A stretch of DNA of 64,000 nt from CBFHSF01 sp965658445. GTDB taxonomy: Bacteria; Bacteroidota; Bacteroidia; Flavobacteriales; Schleiferiaceae. Below the pieces are notes generated by a model. The model worked only from the letters and a program-made list of their open reading frames with translations. It ran no database searches and was not told the origin of the DNA. Made by a program: the position numbers and the translations under genes. The DNA is taken from positions 284,581 to 348,580 of the forward strand of contig CBFHSF010000002.1 of NCBI GenBank assembly GCA_965658445.1. Direction: 5' to 3'. Of the stretch, positions 34,757 through 43,108 are shown one piece after another; position 1 is the stretch's first letter, and each line of letters starts with the position of its first letter.

Positions 34757-36154
34757 TTATTTCAAACTCCCCACCATATCCTCTGGACGAACCCAAGCGT
34801 CAAATTCTTCCGCTGTAAGGTATCCGAGGTTTACAGATTCTTCTTTGAGAGTCGTTCCGTTTTCGTGGGCAGTCTTTGCGATCTTTGCAGCCTTCTCGTA
34901 ACCGATCTTGGTGTTCAGCGCTGTAACCAACATCAAAGAGTTGTCTACGTGCTTCTTAATGGCTGCGTGGTTGGGCTCAATGCCGATGGCACAGTGGTCG
35001 TTGAAAGACACACAAGCATCACCAATCAAGCGAGCTGATTCCAATACGTTCTTGGCCATTACGGGCTTAAATACGTTCAATTCGTAATGTCCCGTGGCGC
35101 CTCCCATAGTAACCGCAACGTCGTTACCCATAACCTGAGCACAAACCATGGTCAAAGCTTCTGATTGTGTAGGGTTCACTTTTCCGGGCATAATAGAAGA
35201 TCCTGGCTCATTGGCAGGAATAATGATTTCGCCAATTCCTGAACGAGGTCCAGAAGCCAAAAGGCGAATGTCATTTCCAATTTTCATCAGTGAAACAGCC
35301 AATTGCTTTAGGGCACCGTGAGTTTCCACCAAGGCATCGTGAGCGGCCAAGGCCTCAAACTTGTTTTGAGCCGTGATAAAGGGAAGACCTGTAAGCTCAG
35401 CAATGGTTTCTGCTACCTTGGGAGCGTATCCCTCAGGAGTGTTGATTCCCGTTCCTACAGCGGTTCCACCCAATGCCAACTCAGAAAGGTGGGCCAAGGT
35501 GTTTTTTAGCGCCTTCATACCGTGGTCAAGCTGGGCAACGTAGCCGCTGAATTCCTGACCCAAAGTTAGGGGAGTAGCGTCCATCAAGTGCGTTCTTCCG
35601 ATTTTTACAACCGAAGAAAAAGCCTCTGATTTTGCCGCCAAGGTATCTCTCAATTTTTGAACCCCTGGCAACGTAGTCTCCACAATCATCTTGTAAGAGG
35701 CAATGTGCATAGCCGTTGGGTAGGTGTCGTTAGAAGACTGAGACTTGTTTACGTCGTCATTGGGGTGAATCAGGCGTTCGCCTTCTCCCAATGTATTTCC
35801 TTGAAGTACGTGAGCGCGGTTGGCCACTACTTCGTTTACATTCATGTTAGACTGAGTTCCTGAACCCGTTTGCCAAACCACCAATGGAAACTGATCGTCC
35901 AATTTACCGGCGATGATTTCATCACAAGCCATGGCAATGAGATCACATTTTTCAGCGTCCAAAACACCCAAAGCGTTGTTGGTAATGGCAGCCGATTTTT
36001 TCAAATATCCAAAAGCGTGAACGATTTCCTTTGGCATGCTGGCCTCGGGACCAATCTTAAAGTTGTTTCTACTTCTTTCAGTTTGGGCGCCCCAGTACTT
36101 ATCAGCTGGTACCTGAACATCACCCATGGTGTCTTTCTCTATTCTAAAGCTCAT
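34757..36154 (-). CDS. fumC: Fumarate hydratase, class II
   Basis: Fumarase C interconverts fumarate and malate in the TCA cycle. The 465-residue sequence has MGDVQVPADKYWGAQTERSR at the start, TGSGTQSNMNVNEVVANRA, the substrate segment HPNDDVNKSQSSNDTYPTAM, GRTHLMDATPLTLGQEF, and the superfamily signature GSSIMPGKVNPTQ with the catalytic Ser loop. Full length, class II (iron-free). Its stop is followed within two bases by a 7-base repeat array. An SdpI-type gene lies 38 bases upstream on the same strand and may share its transcript. Confidence 0.97.
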   Translation of the reverse strand: MSFRIEKDTMGDVQVPADKYWGAQTERSRNNFKIGPEASMPKEIVHAFGYLKKSAAITNNALGVLDAEKCDLIAMACDEIIAGKLDDQFPLVVWQTGSGTQSNMNVNEVVANRAHVLQGNTLGEGERLIHPNDDVNKSQSSNDTYPTAMHIASYKMIVETTLPGVQKLRDTLAAKSEAFSSVVKIGRTHLMDATPLTLGQEFSGYVAQLDHGMKALKNTLAHLSELALGGTAVGTGINTPEGYAPKVAETIAELTGLPFITAQNKFEALAAHDALVETHGALKQLAVSLMKIGNDIRLLASGPRSGIGEIIIPANEPGSSIMPGKVNPTQSEALTMVCAQVMGNDVAVTMGGATGHYELNVFKPVMAKNVLESARLIGDACVSFNDHCAIGIEPNHAAIKKHVDNSLMLVTALNTKIGYEKAAKIAKTAHENGTTLKEESVNLGYLTAEEFDAWVRPEDMVGSLK

Positions 36155-36192
36155 CTTAGAAATTTTTGATTTCTCTTACTATTAAACTTCAA

Positions 36193-36540
36193 TTAAATGG
36201 CCATCTGAATGGCTATTGTTGTAAACAATGTGAGGAAGAGCAACATCCCTCCCACTGTTATTATTCCCATTTTTGCAGGCTTCCACTGCTTCCTCTTTCT
36301 CCAAGCCAACAGCCCTAGAAATGAGGTACAAAATCCGGCCAATGCCATTCCGTATCCTCCCATCTTATTCACTCTGTACCAAACCTCATCATCAGAAAGC
36401 GTCTCCTCAATCCTAATTCCGTAGATGTCATTGGGCGCTACAGATTCCTTAATCAATGGATAGGCAACCAATACAAATACAATTCCCACAATAATATGTG
36501 TTAGAGCAACAATGGCATTTGTAGACTTTACAGACTGCAT
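36193..36540 (-). CDS. SdpI/YhfL family membrane protein
   Basis: A 115-residue protein with three hydrophobic helices and the family motif DIYGIRIEETLSDDEVWYRVNKMGG (quoted here in two halves: DIYGIRIEETLSDDEVW and YRVNKMGG). In Bacillus, SdpI protects against a killing peptide, but most SdpI-type proteins have no known role, so an immunity function must not be assumed. I set the start at 36540 (ATG) because an upstream in-frame TTG would add 24 residues containing the promoter box. Confidence 0.82.
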   Translation of the reverse strand: MQSVKSTNAIVALTHIIVGIVFVLVAYPLIKESVAPNDIYGIRIEETLSDDEVWYRVNKMGGYGMALAGFCTSFLGLLAWRKRKQWKPAKMGIITVGGMLLFLTLFTTIAIQMAI

Positions 36541-36577
36541 AATTGAGTTGTTTTGGAAGCTTTTGATTTTTGCGGAA

Positions 36578-36585
36578 CAAAAATA
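36578..36585 (-). promoter_or_regulatory. -7 promoter box for the SdpI-type gene
   Basis: On the minus strand TATTTTTG fits TAnnTTTG, 37 bases before the ATG. No well-spaced -33 TTG is seen. Confidence 0.4.
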
Positions 36586-36653
36586 CTTCAAAAAATTGCG
36601 ATATACACTCAAAATCAGCGGTATTACATCTGGCGATTTTTTTTGACGCAGCC

Positions 36654-36685
36654 TTGCACCAATGGGGAAATAGTTTGTAATTTAG
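36654..36685 (+). promoter_or_regulatory. Possible promoter of the 56-residue membrane protein gene
   Basis: TTG (36654-36656) and TAATTTAG (36678-36685; one mismatch to TAnnTTTG) are 21 bases apart. The gene starts 23 bases downstream. Confidence 0.4.
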
Positions 36686-36708
36686 CGGCCTATAAAAAGC
36701 GAATAGAC

Positions 36709-36879
36709 ATGAAGTTCATCGGATTCTTAATTTTCCTTTTGATTTTTGCCATGGGATTCTCCATGTTGATTTTCCTAGCCCTTTTTGTTGGGTACTGGAT
36801 TACTTTGGTTCAACTAGAAAAAGTTGCTCCTAACTTGGCGTACAAACTCATCGGCCACAAGCCAGAAGACAACGAGTAA
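36709..36879 (+). CDS. Small membrane protein, 56 residues
   Basis: A very hydrophobic short protein: one long or two short membrane segments (residues 3-35) and a soluble tail EKVAPNLAYKLIGHKPEDNE. I do not recognise a family. The ATG at 36709 is the natural start; the reading frame is open further upstream but that part has no coding character. It has a possible promoter and is divergent from the SdpI-type gene, so it is likely a real single gene. Confidence 0.6.
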   Translation: MKFIGFLIFLLIFAMGFSMLIFLALFVGYWITLVQLEKVAPNLAYKLIGHKPEDNE

Positions 36880-36974
36880 GTTTTTTCTCTTAGGGATTCT
36901 TTTTTGAAAATGTCTTTTGAGATGTTTTTGGAAAATACTTGAAATACCTAGTCAAACTCGTCAAAATAATATCA

Positions 36975-36995
36975 GCCCAATTTTAATACTTGGGC
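36975..36995. repeat. Short hairpin upstream of a terminator
   Basis: GCCCAA / TTGGGC with a 9-base loop, just before the stronger hairpin at 37001. Confidence 0.45.
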
Positions 36996-37000
36996 CACAA

Positions 37001-37030
37001 AAAAAGCCTCGGAATTTCCGAGGCTTTTTT
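37001..37030. terminator. Bidirectional intrinsic terminator
   Basis: AAAAAGCCTCGGAA / TTCCGAGGCTTTTTT forms a near-perfect stem with A and T tracts on both sides, between a plus-strand small gene and the minus-strand ArsC-like gene. Confidence 0.9.
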
Positions 37031-37069
37031 GTTTGTGTTATTTGATCGCGATTCTATTTCGAAAATCAA

Positions 37070-37411
37070 TTACAAAACCGCGTCGATGTTTTCGGCAGGT
37101 CTTCCAATCACTGCCTTGGTTCCGTTGGAGATAATGGGGCGCTGCATTAGCTTAGGATACTCAATCATTGCCAATACCCACTCTTCTTCTGTCATCTCCA
37201 ATTCCTTGAATTTCTCCTTGTACTCCGCTTCGTTCTTACGAACCAAGTCTTCGGCATCCATGCCTAAGGCATCAACGATCTCCAATAACTCATCGGGAGT
37301 TAAGGGGTCATCCATGTACTTTACTACTTTGTACTCTACCCCTTTTTGATCGAGGTAAGCCAGTGATTCGCGACTCTTTCCACAGCGTGGATTGTGATAT
37401 ACGGTAATCAT
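37070..37411 (-). CDS. ArsC/Spx family protein (arsenate reductase-like)
   Basis: A 113-residue thioredoxin-fold protein of the ArsC/YfgD group. It has the nucleophilic Cys in YHNPRCGKSRESLAYL (residue 10), followed by VKYMDDPLTPDEL, and the conserved end QRPIISNGTKAVIGRPAENI with Arg residues that bind oxyanion in ArsC. YfgD-type members are often called arsenate reductases without proof; there is no arsenic resistance cluster here. Monocistronic by its neighbours. Confidence 0.85.
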   Translation of the reverse strand: MITVYHNPRCGKSRESLAYLDQKGVEYKVVKYMDDPLTPDELLEIVDALGMDAEDLVRKNEAEYKEKFKELEMTEEEWVLAMIEYPKLMQRPIISNGTKAVIGRPAENIDAVL

Positions 37412-37467
37412 ATTTGAAATGTTATTTGAATAAATTTGATAGTCTCTCAGTCCCTAATTCCTTCGCC

Positions 37468-40400
37468 CTATTTGAACAGATGTATAGAACTGTTCCACTG
37501 ATAGCCTGCTCCACAGGCGTCGGAAACTTTCAAGACCCAAAGATACACTCCTTCCGGTAAGACGGCGCCATTTATTTCGCCATCCCAAGAAAAATTAATG
37601 TCTCCCGTTTCAAAAACCACATTACCCCATCGGTTGAATATTTGCAATTCTATATTTTCATAGGCCTGCAAGTTTTCTGAATTGATAAAGGCCAAACGGT
37701 CATTGACACCATCGGCGTTGGGAGTAAATACGTTGGGAAAAATATCCTTTTCGGTGAGGTTTTCTGGAGGCAACAATGAATAGTACACCGAATCGACTAC
37801 TTGACAAAAAGTGTCAATTCCCACCACTTGAATATTAATCTCAGTGGACCTATCCACGGAAATGTAGACCACATCCCCTGTGTCTGTCTGATTATTGACC
37901 GTCCATATGTACTGCGTGTACCCACCTCTTGTGACGGTACCTTCCATCAAATCAGGTCGGGCACAATCTGGAAAATCTAGATCAACAGCCATTCTTTCGG
38001 GAGGAGGGAAAAACTCCACTGATAAATAGGTTGTATCGTACATCCCACACAAAGTATCTCCTAAGACATAGGTGATATCGTAGAGCCCAGGCGCTGCGTA
38101 ATTGTGCTCAAAGGTATTTTCTGTAGAGTCTCCATCGCCCCACGAAATTTGAACCCAATTGGTTAAGGCTAAAGAGTCAAAGAGGAAGACATATCGGGTA
38201 GAATCACATTTTTGATAAAAGGCTTGAGGCTTTGCATTGATATTGACCCCGTACAAGGTCAATTCCAATTCTGTGGAGTCCACTCCATTACAAACCGTAT
38301 CCATTGCCACCACTCCAATGGTGTACTTTCCGGGGTTGTTATAAATTTTTGTTGGAGTCAATGTGGTGTCCAAAGGACTTCCATCCCCATAATCCCAAAT
38401 CAGAACATCCGTGTTTTTGATTTGACCTTTTACATCCAATAAGTAGGGAACACAAGTAGAATCGGGTTGAAGGTAGACATTGAGTTCAACGTTCTGCGGC
38501 TCAAAGTCAATCTTAATTCCAGCGGCATTACAATTCTGAGATCCGTTGGTAGGGCTCCATACGTCTAATGGGAAAATGGGAAAGTCTGAGCTTCCTCCAC
38601 AACCGGCACACACCGCTTGAAAAATAAGTCCGTCTTTACTAAACCTAGAGGTCCCTCCATCCACGTGATCGCGAACTCCATCACCACCAAAATAAGTGGC
38701 GTACTCCAATTTTTGCCAGCTGGCTCCTAATGTGAAGAAATAGAAATCATTCCCGTCATGGGTGGAATACAATGCATCGTCTGAGACCGGAAGATTACCC
38801 ACCAAGGCACCGGAGTTGTTCAAAGACCCAAACCAGGCCGAATAAAACAAGTTTTTACAATCATCAATCAAAAAGGCAGTAGGGGCCAAATCAATTTTTC
38901 CCTGTTGCCCCGTTCCAAAAGTGATGGACTTTATGGATGTGGTAAGATCTGCACTGAGGTGATGAAAATATTGAGAGCCTTGATTTCCGAAGAGCCCCGG
39001 AGTCCTTGGGTACAACCCATTGGTCAACCCCGTCAAATATACTTCACCATCAAAATCAACATCCATGGCATAATTGCCATCGGCATTAGCCGTCCCATTG
39101 TAAGTTCCGTAAATCAAAGCAAAAGTAGACGTGTCAAAAGCTGCGATAAATCCATCCCTTGCTCCTCCCAAAAAATTGGGCTCATAGGCATTGATTGGGA
39201 AGGTAAAGGCAGCTGTTGTCGTTGTTCCAACCGCATACAGAAAACCATTCACTGCATTGAGCTTACAGCCCATGGCGCCTTGCGCACCGGCCCCACCAAA
39301 ATAGGTGGCCCATTCTAGCTGAGTCAAACCCTTATTGAACCGCAATAGCAAGGCATCTTGGCCAGGAACCGAAGAATCCTGAATTGCGTTTACTGTGGGA
39401 ATATCCAAAGACAGTGTAGAGGAAGCAATGTACACTTTGTTATTTCCCAAGTACACTTCTCCTTTGGAATGATCTCCATATTGGATTTTTAAATTTTGAT
39501 TGAAGCCATCGTTTAAAGAGCCACCGTAAAAAGTACTTCCCACCAATTGATTCCCTTGAGGTGACAAGGCGGTTACAAAAATGTCTGAACCGTTAACAAA
39601 GGGTAGATTCTCAATAGACACTCCTACTCCTCCATTATAACTGGTATCATATGCCGTGGGCGTCGTAGGGAAATCCAATGAACTCGTAATACCAAAGACA
39701 TACAAGTTTCCTTGACTGTCCGCCATCATACTATGAGGTTGTTCTGCCTCGGAACCACCTAAATAGGTGCTGTAAACCAAAGATTTTCCATCGGAAGAAA
39801 AAGCAGTAATGCCCACATCCATATAGCCTCCTTGAAAGGTGTCTTGAATAACTCCTACCGTTGTGGGATATCCAACCCCTTGAACAATTCCAGCGGCATA
39901 CAATTCCCCATTGGGTCCGTACGTCGCTGTAAATCCGAAGTTGTCCGCGGTGGAACCTGTAAACGAACTGAAGATAAAATTGGGATCGATGATTAAGGGA
40001 AGTTCCTCGTTATAGCGGCCCAATGAGAACATTACGGAATCACCGCGCAATTTGTAACGGGCTCTAACTTCGACTTTTTCTCCTTCAATATTTTGATACG
40101 CAAAGGGTTCCCCGTCAATAAATTCCTGCCCATTGGCTTCAGCAACCAATCGACCACGAGACTTGTCCACAGAGACAAAATCCGTGTAGCGCCAAACAAT
40201 CTTTTCTGCATCGCCACCGGGCCTTACAACAAAGTCGTATTTGATTTCACCCTCTGCGAAATATAGTACTCGATCAATATTGGGATAAAACTCATCTTGG
40301 ACCAATCGCTTAAATGAAGTGGCACCTGTGGCTTGGACATCCCCCAAGAAGTAATTTTCTGTGTAAACCCCTTCCTCCAGTCTGCGAACAATAGACTGGG

Positions 40401-40680
40401 AATTTGCTCCAGAGTAGGAGATATCAAAAACGGTGCTTTCCAGTACCGGAGGATTGACAAGCTCTCCGTGCAAAAAATCGTGAACCTTTTCATGGTCTTC
40501 TGCTGCTCGCCAATGAATTCTGGAACCCGTTTGTGTGATATAAAGGTCGCCGGTTTCCGTTGCTGTTTTGGCCAAAACCTCTGCAGGCCATTGACCGACG
40601 TTGGGAATAAAGAATTCTTGCGACCAACCCAATAGGCTAATCACAGAGAAAAGCACAGCTAACCCTGTTCGAGAATTCAT
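37468..40680 (-). CDS. Large T9SS type B secreted protein (SBBP repeats, PKD, CHU_C)
   Basis: A 1070-residue secreted protein. Signal peptide MNSRTGLAVLFSVISLLGWS, then FIPNVGQWPAEVLAKT, the opening of a Bacteroidota domain that precedes SBBP beta-propeller repeats. Propeller units are marked by LVYSTYLGGSEAEQPHSM, LVGSTFYGGSLNDGF, LEWATYFGGAGAQG and LEYATYFGGDGVRDHVDGG. Two PKD-like domains follow (LIWDYGDGSP, ISWGDGDST). The end is the CHU_C type B sorting domain (FPNVFTPNADGVNDRLAF, LQIFNRWGNVVFE, GVYLWVLKV). I chose the ATG at 40680; earlier in-frame codons run into prfB. Surface adhesin or recognition role is inferred from the domains only. Confidence 0.88.
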   Translation of the reverse strand: MNSRTGLAVLFSVISLLGWSQEFFIPNVGQWPAEVLAKTATETGDLYITQTGSRIHWRAAEDHEKVHDFLHGELVNPPVLESTVFDISYSGANSQSIVRRLEEGVYTENYFLGDVQATGATSFKRLVQDEFYPNIDRVLYFAEGEIKYDFVVRPGGDAEKIVWRYTDFVSVDKSRGRLVAEANGQEFIDGEPFAYQNIEGEKVEVRARYKLRGDSVMFSLGRYNEELPLIIDPNFIFSSFTGSTADNFGFTATYGPNGELYAAGIVQGVGYPTTVGVIQDTFQGGYMDVGITAFSSDGKSLVYSTYLGGSEAEQPHSMMADSQGNLYVFGITSSLDFPTTPTAYDTSYNGGVGVSIENLPFVNGSDIFVTALSPQGNQLVGSTFYGGSLNDGFNQNLKIQYGDHSKGEVYLGNNKVYIASSTLSLDIPTVNAIQDSSVPGQDALLLRFNKGLTQLEWATYFGGAGAQGAMGCKLNAVNGFLYAVGTTTTAAFTFPINAYEPNFLGGARDGFIAAFDTSTFALIYGTYNGTANADGNYAMDVDFDGEVYLTGLTNGLYPRTPGLFGNQGSQYFHHLSADLTTSIKSITFGTGQQGKIDLAPTAFLIDDCKNLFYSAWFGSLNNSGALVGNLPVSDDALYSTHDGNDFYFFTLGASWQKLEYATYFGGDGVRDHVDGGTSRFSKDGLIFQAVCAGCGGSSDFPIFPLDVWSPTNGSQNCNAAGIKIDFEPQNVELNVYLQPDSTCVPYLLDVKGQIKNTDVLIWDYGDGSPLDTTLTPTKIYNNPGKYTIGVVAMDTVCNGVDSTELELTLYGVNINAKPQAFYQKCDSTRYVFLFDSLALTNWVQISWGDGDSTENTFEHNYAAPGLYDITYVLGDTLCGMYDTTYLSVEFFPPPERMAVDLDFPDCARPDLMEGTVTRGGYTQYIWTVNNQTDTGDVVYISVDRSTEINIQVVGIDTFCQVVDSVYYSLLPPENLTEKDIFPNVFTPNADGVNDRLAFINSENLQAYENIELQIFNRWGNVVFETGDINFSWDGEINGAVLPEGVYLWVLKVSDACGAGYQWNSSIHLFK

Positions 40681-40735
40681 TAAGTGAAAGATAGTAAAAC
40701 CCCAGTTATAGAGATAGCCCCAATGAGTAATGGAA

Positions 40736-41833
40736 CTATTCTGACTCGCTTTGGCCTGCATTCATGAGGAAAGCCTTAAGGAAAGCATCAATTTCACCGT
40801 TCATTACAGCGTCCACGTTGGTGCTCTCCGTGCCTGTACGGACGTCTTTTACCAGTTTGTAGGGATGCATAACGTAGTTTCTGATTTGTGAACCCCACTC
40901 AATCTTTTTCTTGCCCGCCTCAATTTCTGAGCGCTTTGCATTTCGAGCTTCAACCTCGGCTTCGTACATGCGAGACTTTAAGAGCTGAATCGCCTTTTCT
41001 TTGTTTTGAAGCTGTGATCGAGTCTCTGTATTTTCGATGATAATTCCCGTCGGTTTGTGATTGAGTCGCACTCCGGTTTCTACCTTGTTTACGTTCTGGC
41101 CACCTGCTCCAGAGGAGCGAAAAGTATCCCATTCAATGTCACTCATATTGACTTCAATCTCAATGGAATCGTCTACAAGCGGATAAACATACACTGATAC
41201 AAAGGAAGTATGGCGCTTGGCATTGGAGTCAAAAGGCGAAATTCTCACCAATCTGTGAACGCCGTTTTCACCTTTGAGGTACCCAAAGACAAAGTCTCCT
41301 TCAACCTCCAATGTTACGGTTTTTACCCCTGCGACATCGCCGGCTTGGTAGTTAAGTTCAGAGACTTTGAATCCATTTTTCTCAGCCCACATGATGTACA
41401 TGCGCATCAACATCTGGGCCCAGTCACAACTCTCCGTTCCACCGGCACCTGCGGTGATTTGAAGGACTGCAGACAACTTGTCTTCTTCTCCAGACAACAT
41501 GTTCTTGAACTCCATCTCATCAACGGCTTCTAGGGTCTTGTTGTACAACTCCGTAACCTCTTCTTCCGTCATGGCTTCTTCCTTGTAAAACTCCATACCC
41601 ACCTTGAGTTCTTCGTAGAGATTGGCCACATTCTCGTAACCTTGTACCCAAAACTTTAACTGACGAATGCCCTTCATTACCATCTCGGCTTCCTTTGGAT
41701 TTTCCCAAAACCCTGGATCTGCCGTTTTCTCTTCTTCATTGGCAATGGTTATGCGCTTTTCGTCCAATTTGAGATAGGTCGCCAAAGCGTCTACCCTGCT
41801 TCCCAAATCACCTATTTGATCGGATGTTATCAT
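40736..41833 (-). CDS. prfB: Peptide chain release factor 2, single open frame
   Basis: RF2 recognises UAA and UGA stop codons and triggers peptide release. The 365-residue protein has the SPF codon-recognition tripeptide at residues 199-201 and the catalytic GGQ at 244-246 (SSGAGGQNVNKVET). At the place where many bacteria have an in-frame UGA and a +1 frameshift (around residues 20-24), the codons read TAT CTC AAA TTG GAC, so the frame is continuous and there is no autoregulatory slippage. The ATG at 41833 is preferred to an upstream TTG. The gene precedes the T9SS substrate gene by 55 bases. Confidence 0.95.
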   Translation of the reverse strand: MITSDQIGDLGSRVDALATYLKLDEKRITIANEEEKTADPGFWENPKEAEMVMKGIRQLKFWVQGYENVANLYEELKVGMEFYKEEAMTEEEVTELYNKTLEAVDEMEFKNMLSGEEDKLSAVLQITAGAGGTESCDWAQMLMRMYIMWAEKNGFKVSELNYQAGDVAGVKTVTLEVEGDFVFGYLKGENGVHRLVRISPFDSNAKRHTSFVSVYVYPLVDDSIEIEVNMSDIEWDTFRSSGAGGQNVNKVETGVRLNHKPTGIIIENTETRSQLQNKEKAIQLLKSRMYEAEVEARNAKRSEIEAGKKKIEWGSQIRNYVMHPYKLVKDVRTGTESTNVDAVMNGEIDAFLKAFLMNAGQSESE

Positions 41834-41839
41834 AGAAGG

Positions 41840-41847
41840 CAAATGTA
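41840..41847 (-). promoter_or_regulatory. -7 promoter box immediately before prfB
   Basis: TACATTTG on the minus strand lies six bases from the prfB ATG, so transcription would start at or next to the start codon. There is no clear -33 TTG. Confidence 0.4.
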
Positions 41848-41897
41848 CATTTTAGAATTGGGGAAATAAAGTGAGGATTTTCTGTATTGAAATTAAA

Positions 41898-41924
41898 TTG
41901 ACGAGCATTTGGAATGTATCTTTG
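41898..41924 (+). promoter_or_regulatory. Promoter of the threonine aldolase gene
   Basis: The -7 box TATCTTTG (41917-41924) is perfect; a TTG lies 16 bases upstream (41898-41900), slightly closer than typical. A 5' leader of about 110 bases would follow. Confidence 0.55.
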
Positions 41925-41967
41925 CGTCCGAAAATTCTGTATTTTCAAACACACTAAACACTTTTCT

Positions 41968-42006
41968 AGGAGCGGAATGATTCGCAAAGGCGATGAATCT
42001 ACTCCT
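41968..42006 (+). promoter_or_regulatory. Two-tier hairpin in the 5' leader of threonine aldolase
   Basis: The outer stem AGGAG (41968-41972) / CTCCT (42002-42006) and inner stem GATTC (41979-41983) / GAATC (41995-41999) are nested. It could be a structured leader. It ends 37 bases before the start codon. I cannot match it to a known riboswitch. Confidence 0.35.
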
Positions 42007-42043
42007 CGACAAACCTAAGATGTTGGACACATAAGAACTACCT

Positions 42044-43075
42044 ATGAAAATTGACCTTCGTAGCGATACTTTTACATTGCCTACTCCTGGAATGTTGGAC
42101 GCGATGATGTCTGCACAAGTGGGGGACGATGTCTTCTCGGAAGATCCTACGGTTGCAGCTTTGGAAAAAAAGGCTTCAAGCCTATTTGGGATGGAGGCCG
42201 GCCTGTTTTGCCCCAGTGGGACTATGACCAATCAAATCGCCATAAACGTCCATACGGAACCGGGACAGGAAGTCATTTGTCATAAATACGCTCATATTTA
42301 CAACTACGAAGGCGGAGGAATGGCGTTTAATTCGGGAGTTCAGGTGAGAACTTTAGGTGACAACACGGGACAAATTGACCCCACCCAAATTCCTGATCTC
42401 ATCCATTCAGGCCCTGATGTACACGGTGCCCCTACGGGACTTATCTCCCTGGAAAACACCTCTAATAAGGGTGGCGGCACCACTTTGAAAATGAAAGATC
42501 TTCAGGCCATTCGTTCCATTGCCAACGAAAATGAACTACCGGTACATTTAGACGGAGCCCGTATATTTAACGCGCTGGTTGAAAACAGTCAAACGACTCA
42601 AGAGATGGGGGAACAATTTGACTCCATATCGGTTTGTTTATCAAAGGGCCTTGGAGCACCGGTTGGGTCGGTCCTTTTGGGAAGTTCTGATTTTATTGAA
42701 AAAGCGAAGAGAATACGAAAGCGTTTTGGAGGAGGCATGAGACAGTCCGGATACCTAGCCGCCGCAGGAATTTACGCTCTTGACCATCACGTCGATCGAC
42801 TCGCTGAGGATCACAAAAAAGCAAAAGAGATAGCATCTATCCTAAAAGACTGCTCATTTGTTGAATCTGTGGTCCCTGTAGAGACGAACATCGTTATCTT
42901 TTCACTTGTAAATGAGATTCGACAAGAAGACTTTATAAAAAGACTTCAAAAAAAGAACATATACGCTATCAATATGGGACCAAACAAAATGCGTTTTGTT
43001 ACTCATCTTGATTACACTGATGACCAACACCACGAGTTGACCCACCAACTTCATCAGATGAACAAACATTTTTGA
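42044..43075 (+). CDS. ltaE: Threonine aldolase (PLP-dependent)
   Basis: A 343-residue fold-type I PLP enzyme that splits threonine or allo-threonine to glycine and acetaldehyde. The opening IDLRSDTFTLPTPGMLDAM is diagnostic, followed by GDDVFSEDPTVAALE, FCPSGTMTNQIA (PLP phosphate), HLDGARIFNA (Asp under the pyridine ring), and SVCLSKGLGAPVGS with the Schiff-base Lys. Full length. It has its own promoter box and a structured leader of about 110 bases. L- or D/allo-specificity cannot be read from sequence. Confidence 0.93.
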   Translation: MKIDLRSDTFTLPTPGMLDAMMSAQVGDDVFSEDPTVAALEKKASSLFGMEAGLFCPSGTMTNQIAINVHTEPGQEVICHKYAHIYNYEGGGMAFNSGVQVRTLGDNTGQIDPTQIPDLIHSGPDVHGAPTGLISLENTSNKGGGTTLKMKDLQAIRSIANENELPVHLDGARIFNALVENSQTTQEMGEQFDSISVCLSKGLGAPVGSVLLGSSDFIEKAKRIRKRFGGGMRQSGYLAAAGIYALDHHVDRLAEDHKKAKEIASILKDCSFVESVVPVETNIVIFSLVNEIRQEDFIKRLQKKNIYAINMGPNKMRFVTHLDYTDDQHHELTHQLHQMNKHF

Positions 43076-43108
43076 AAACTCTAGCTCATAATTTCAAAAT
43101 GTTAATCA

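Noticed and set aside
36193..36540. Immunity protein of a bacteriocin system, from the SdpI resemblance
   Set aside because: No toxin or processing gene is nearby; the neighbours are fumarase and a small membrane protein, and most SdpI-type proteins lack such a role.
37070..37411. Part of an arsenic resistance operon
   Set aside because: No arsR, arsB or acr3 neighbours; the gene stands alone and resembles YfgD-type proteins as well as ArsC.
41893..42231. A 112-codon minus-strand frame antisense to the start of ltaE
   Set aside because: It covers the ltaE promoter and leader, and ltaE on the other strand has diagnostic motifs.
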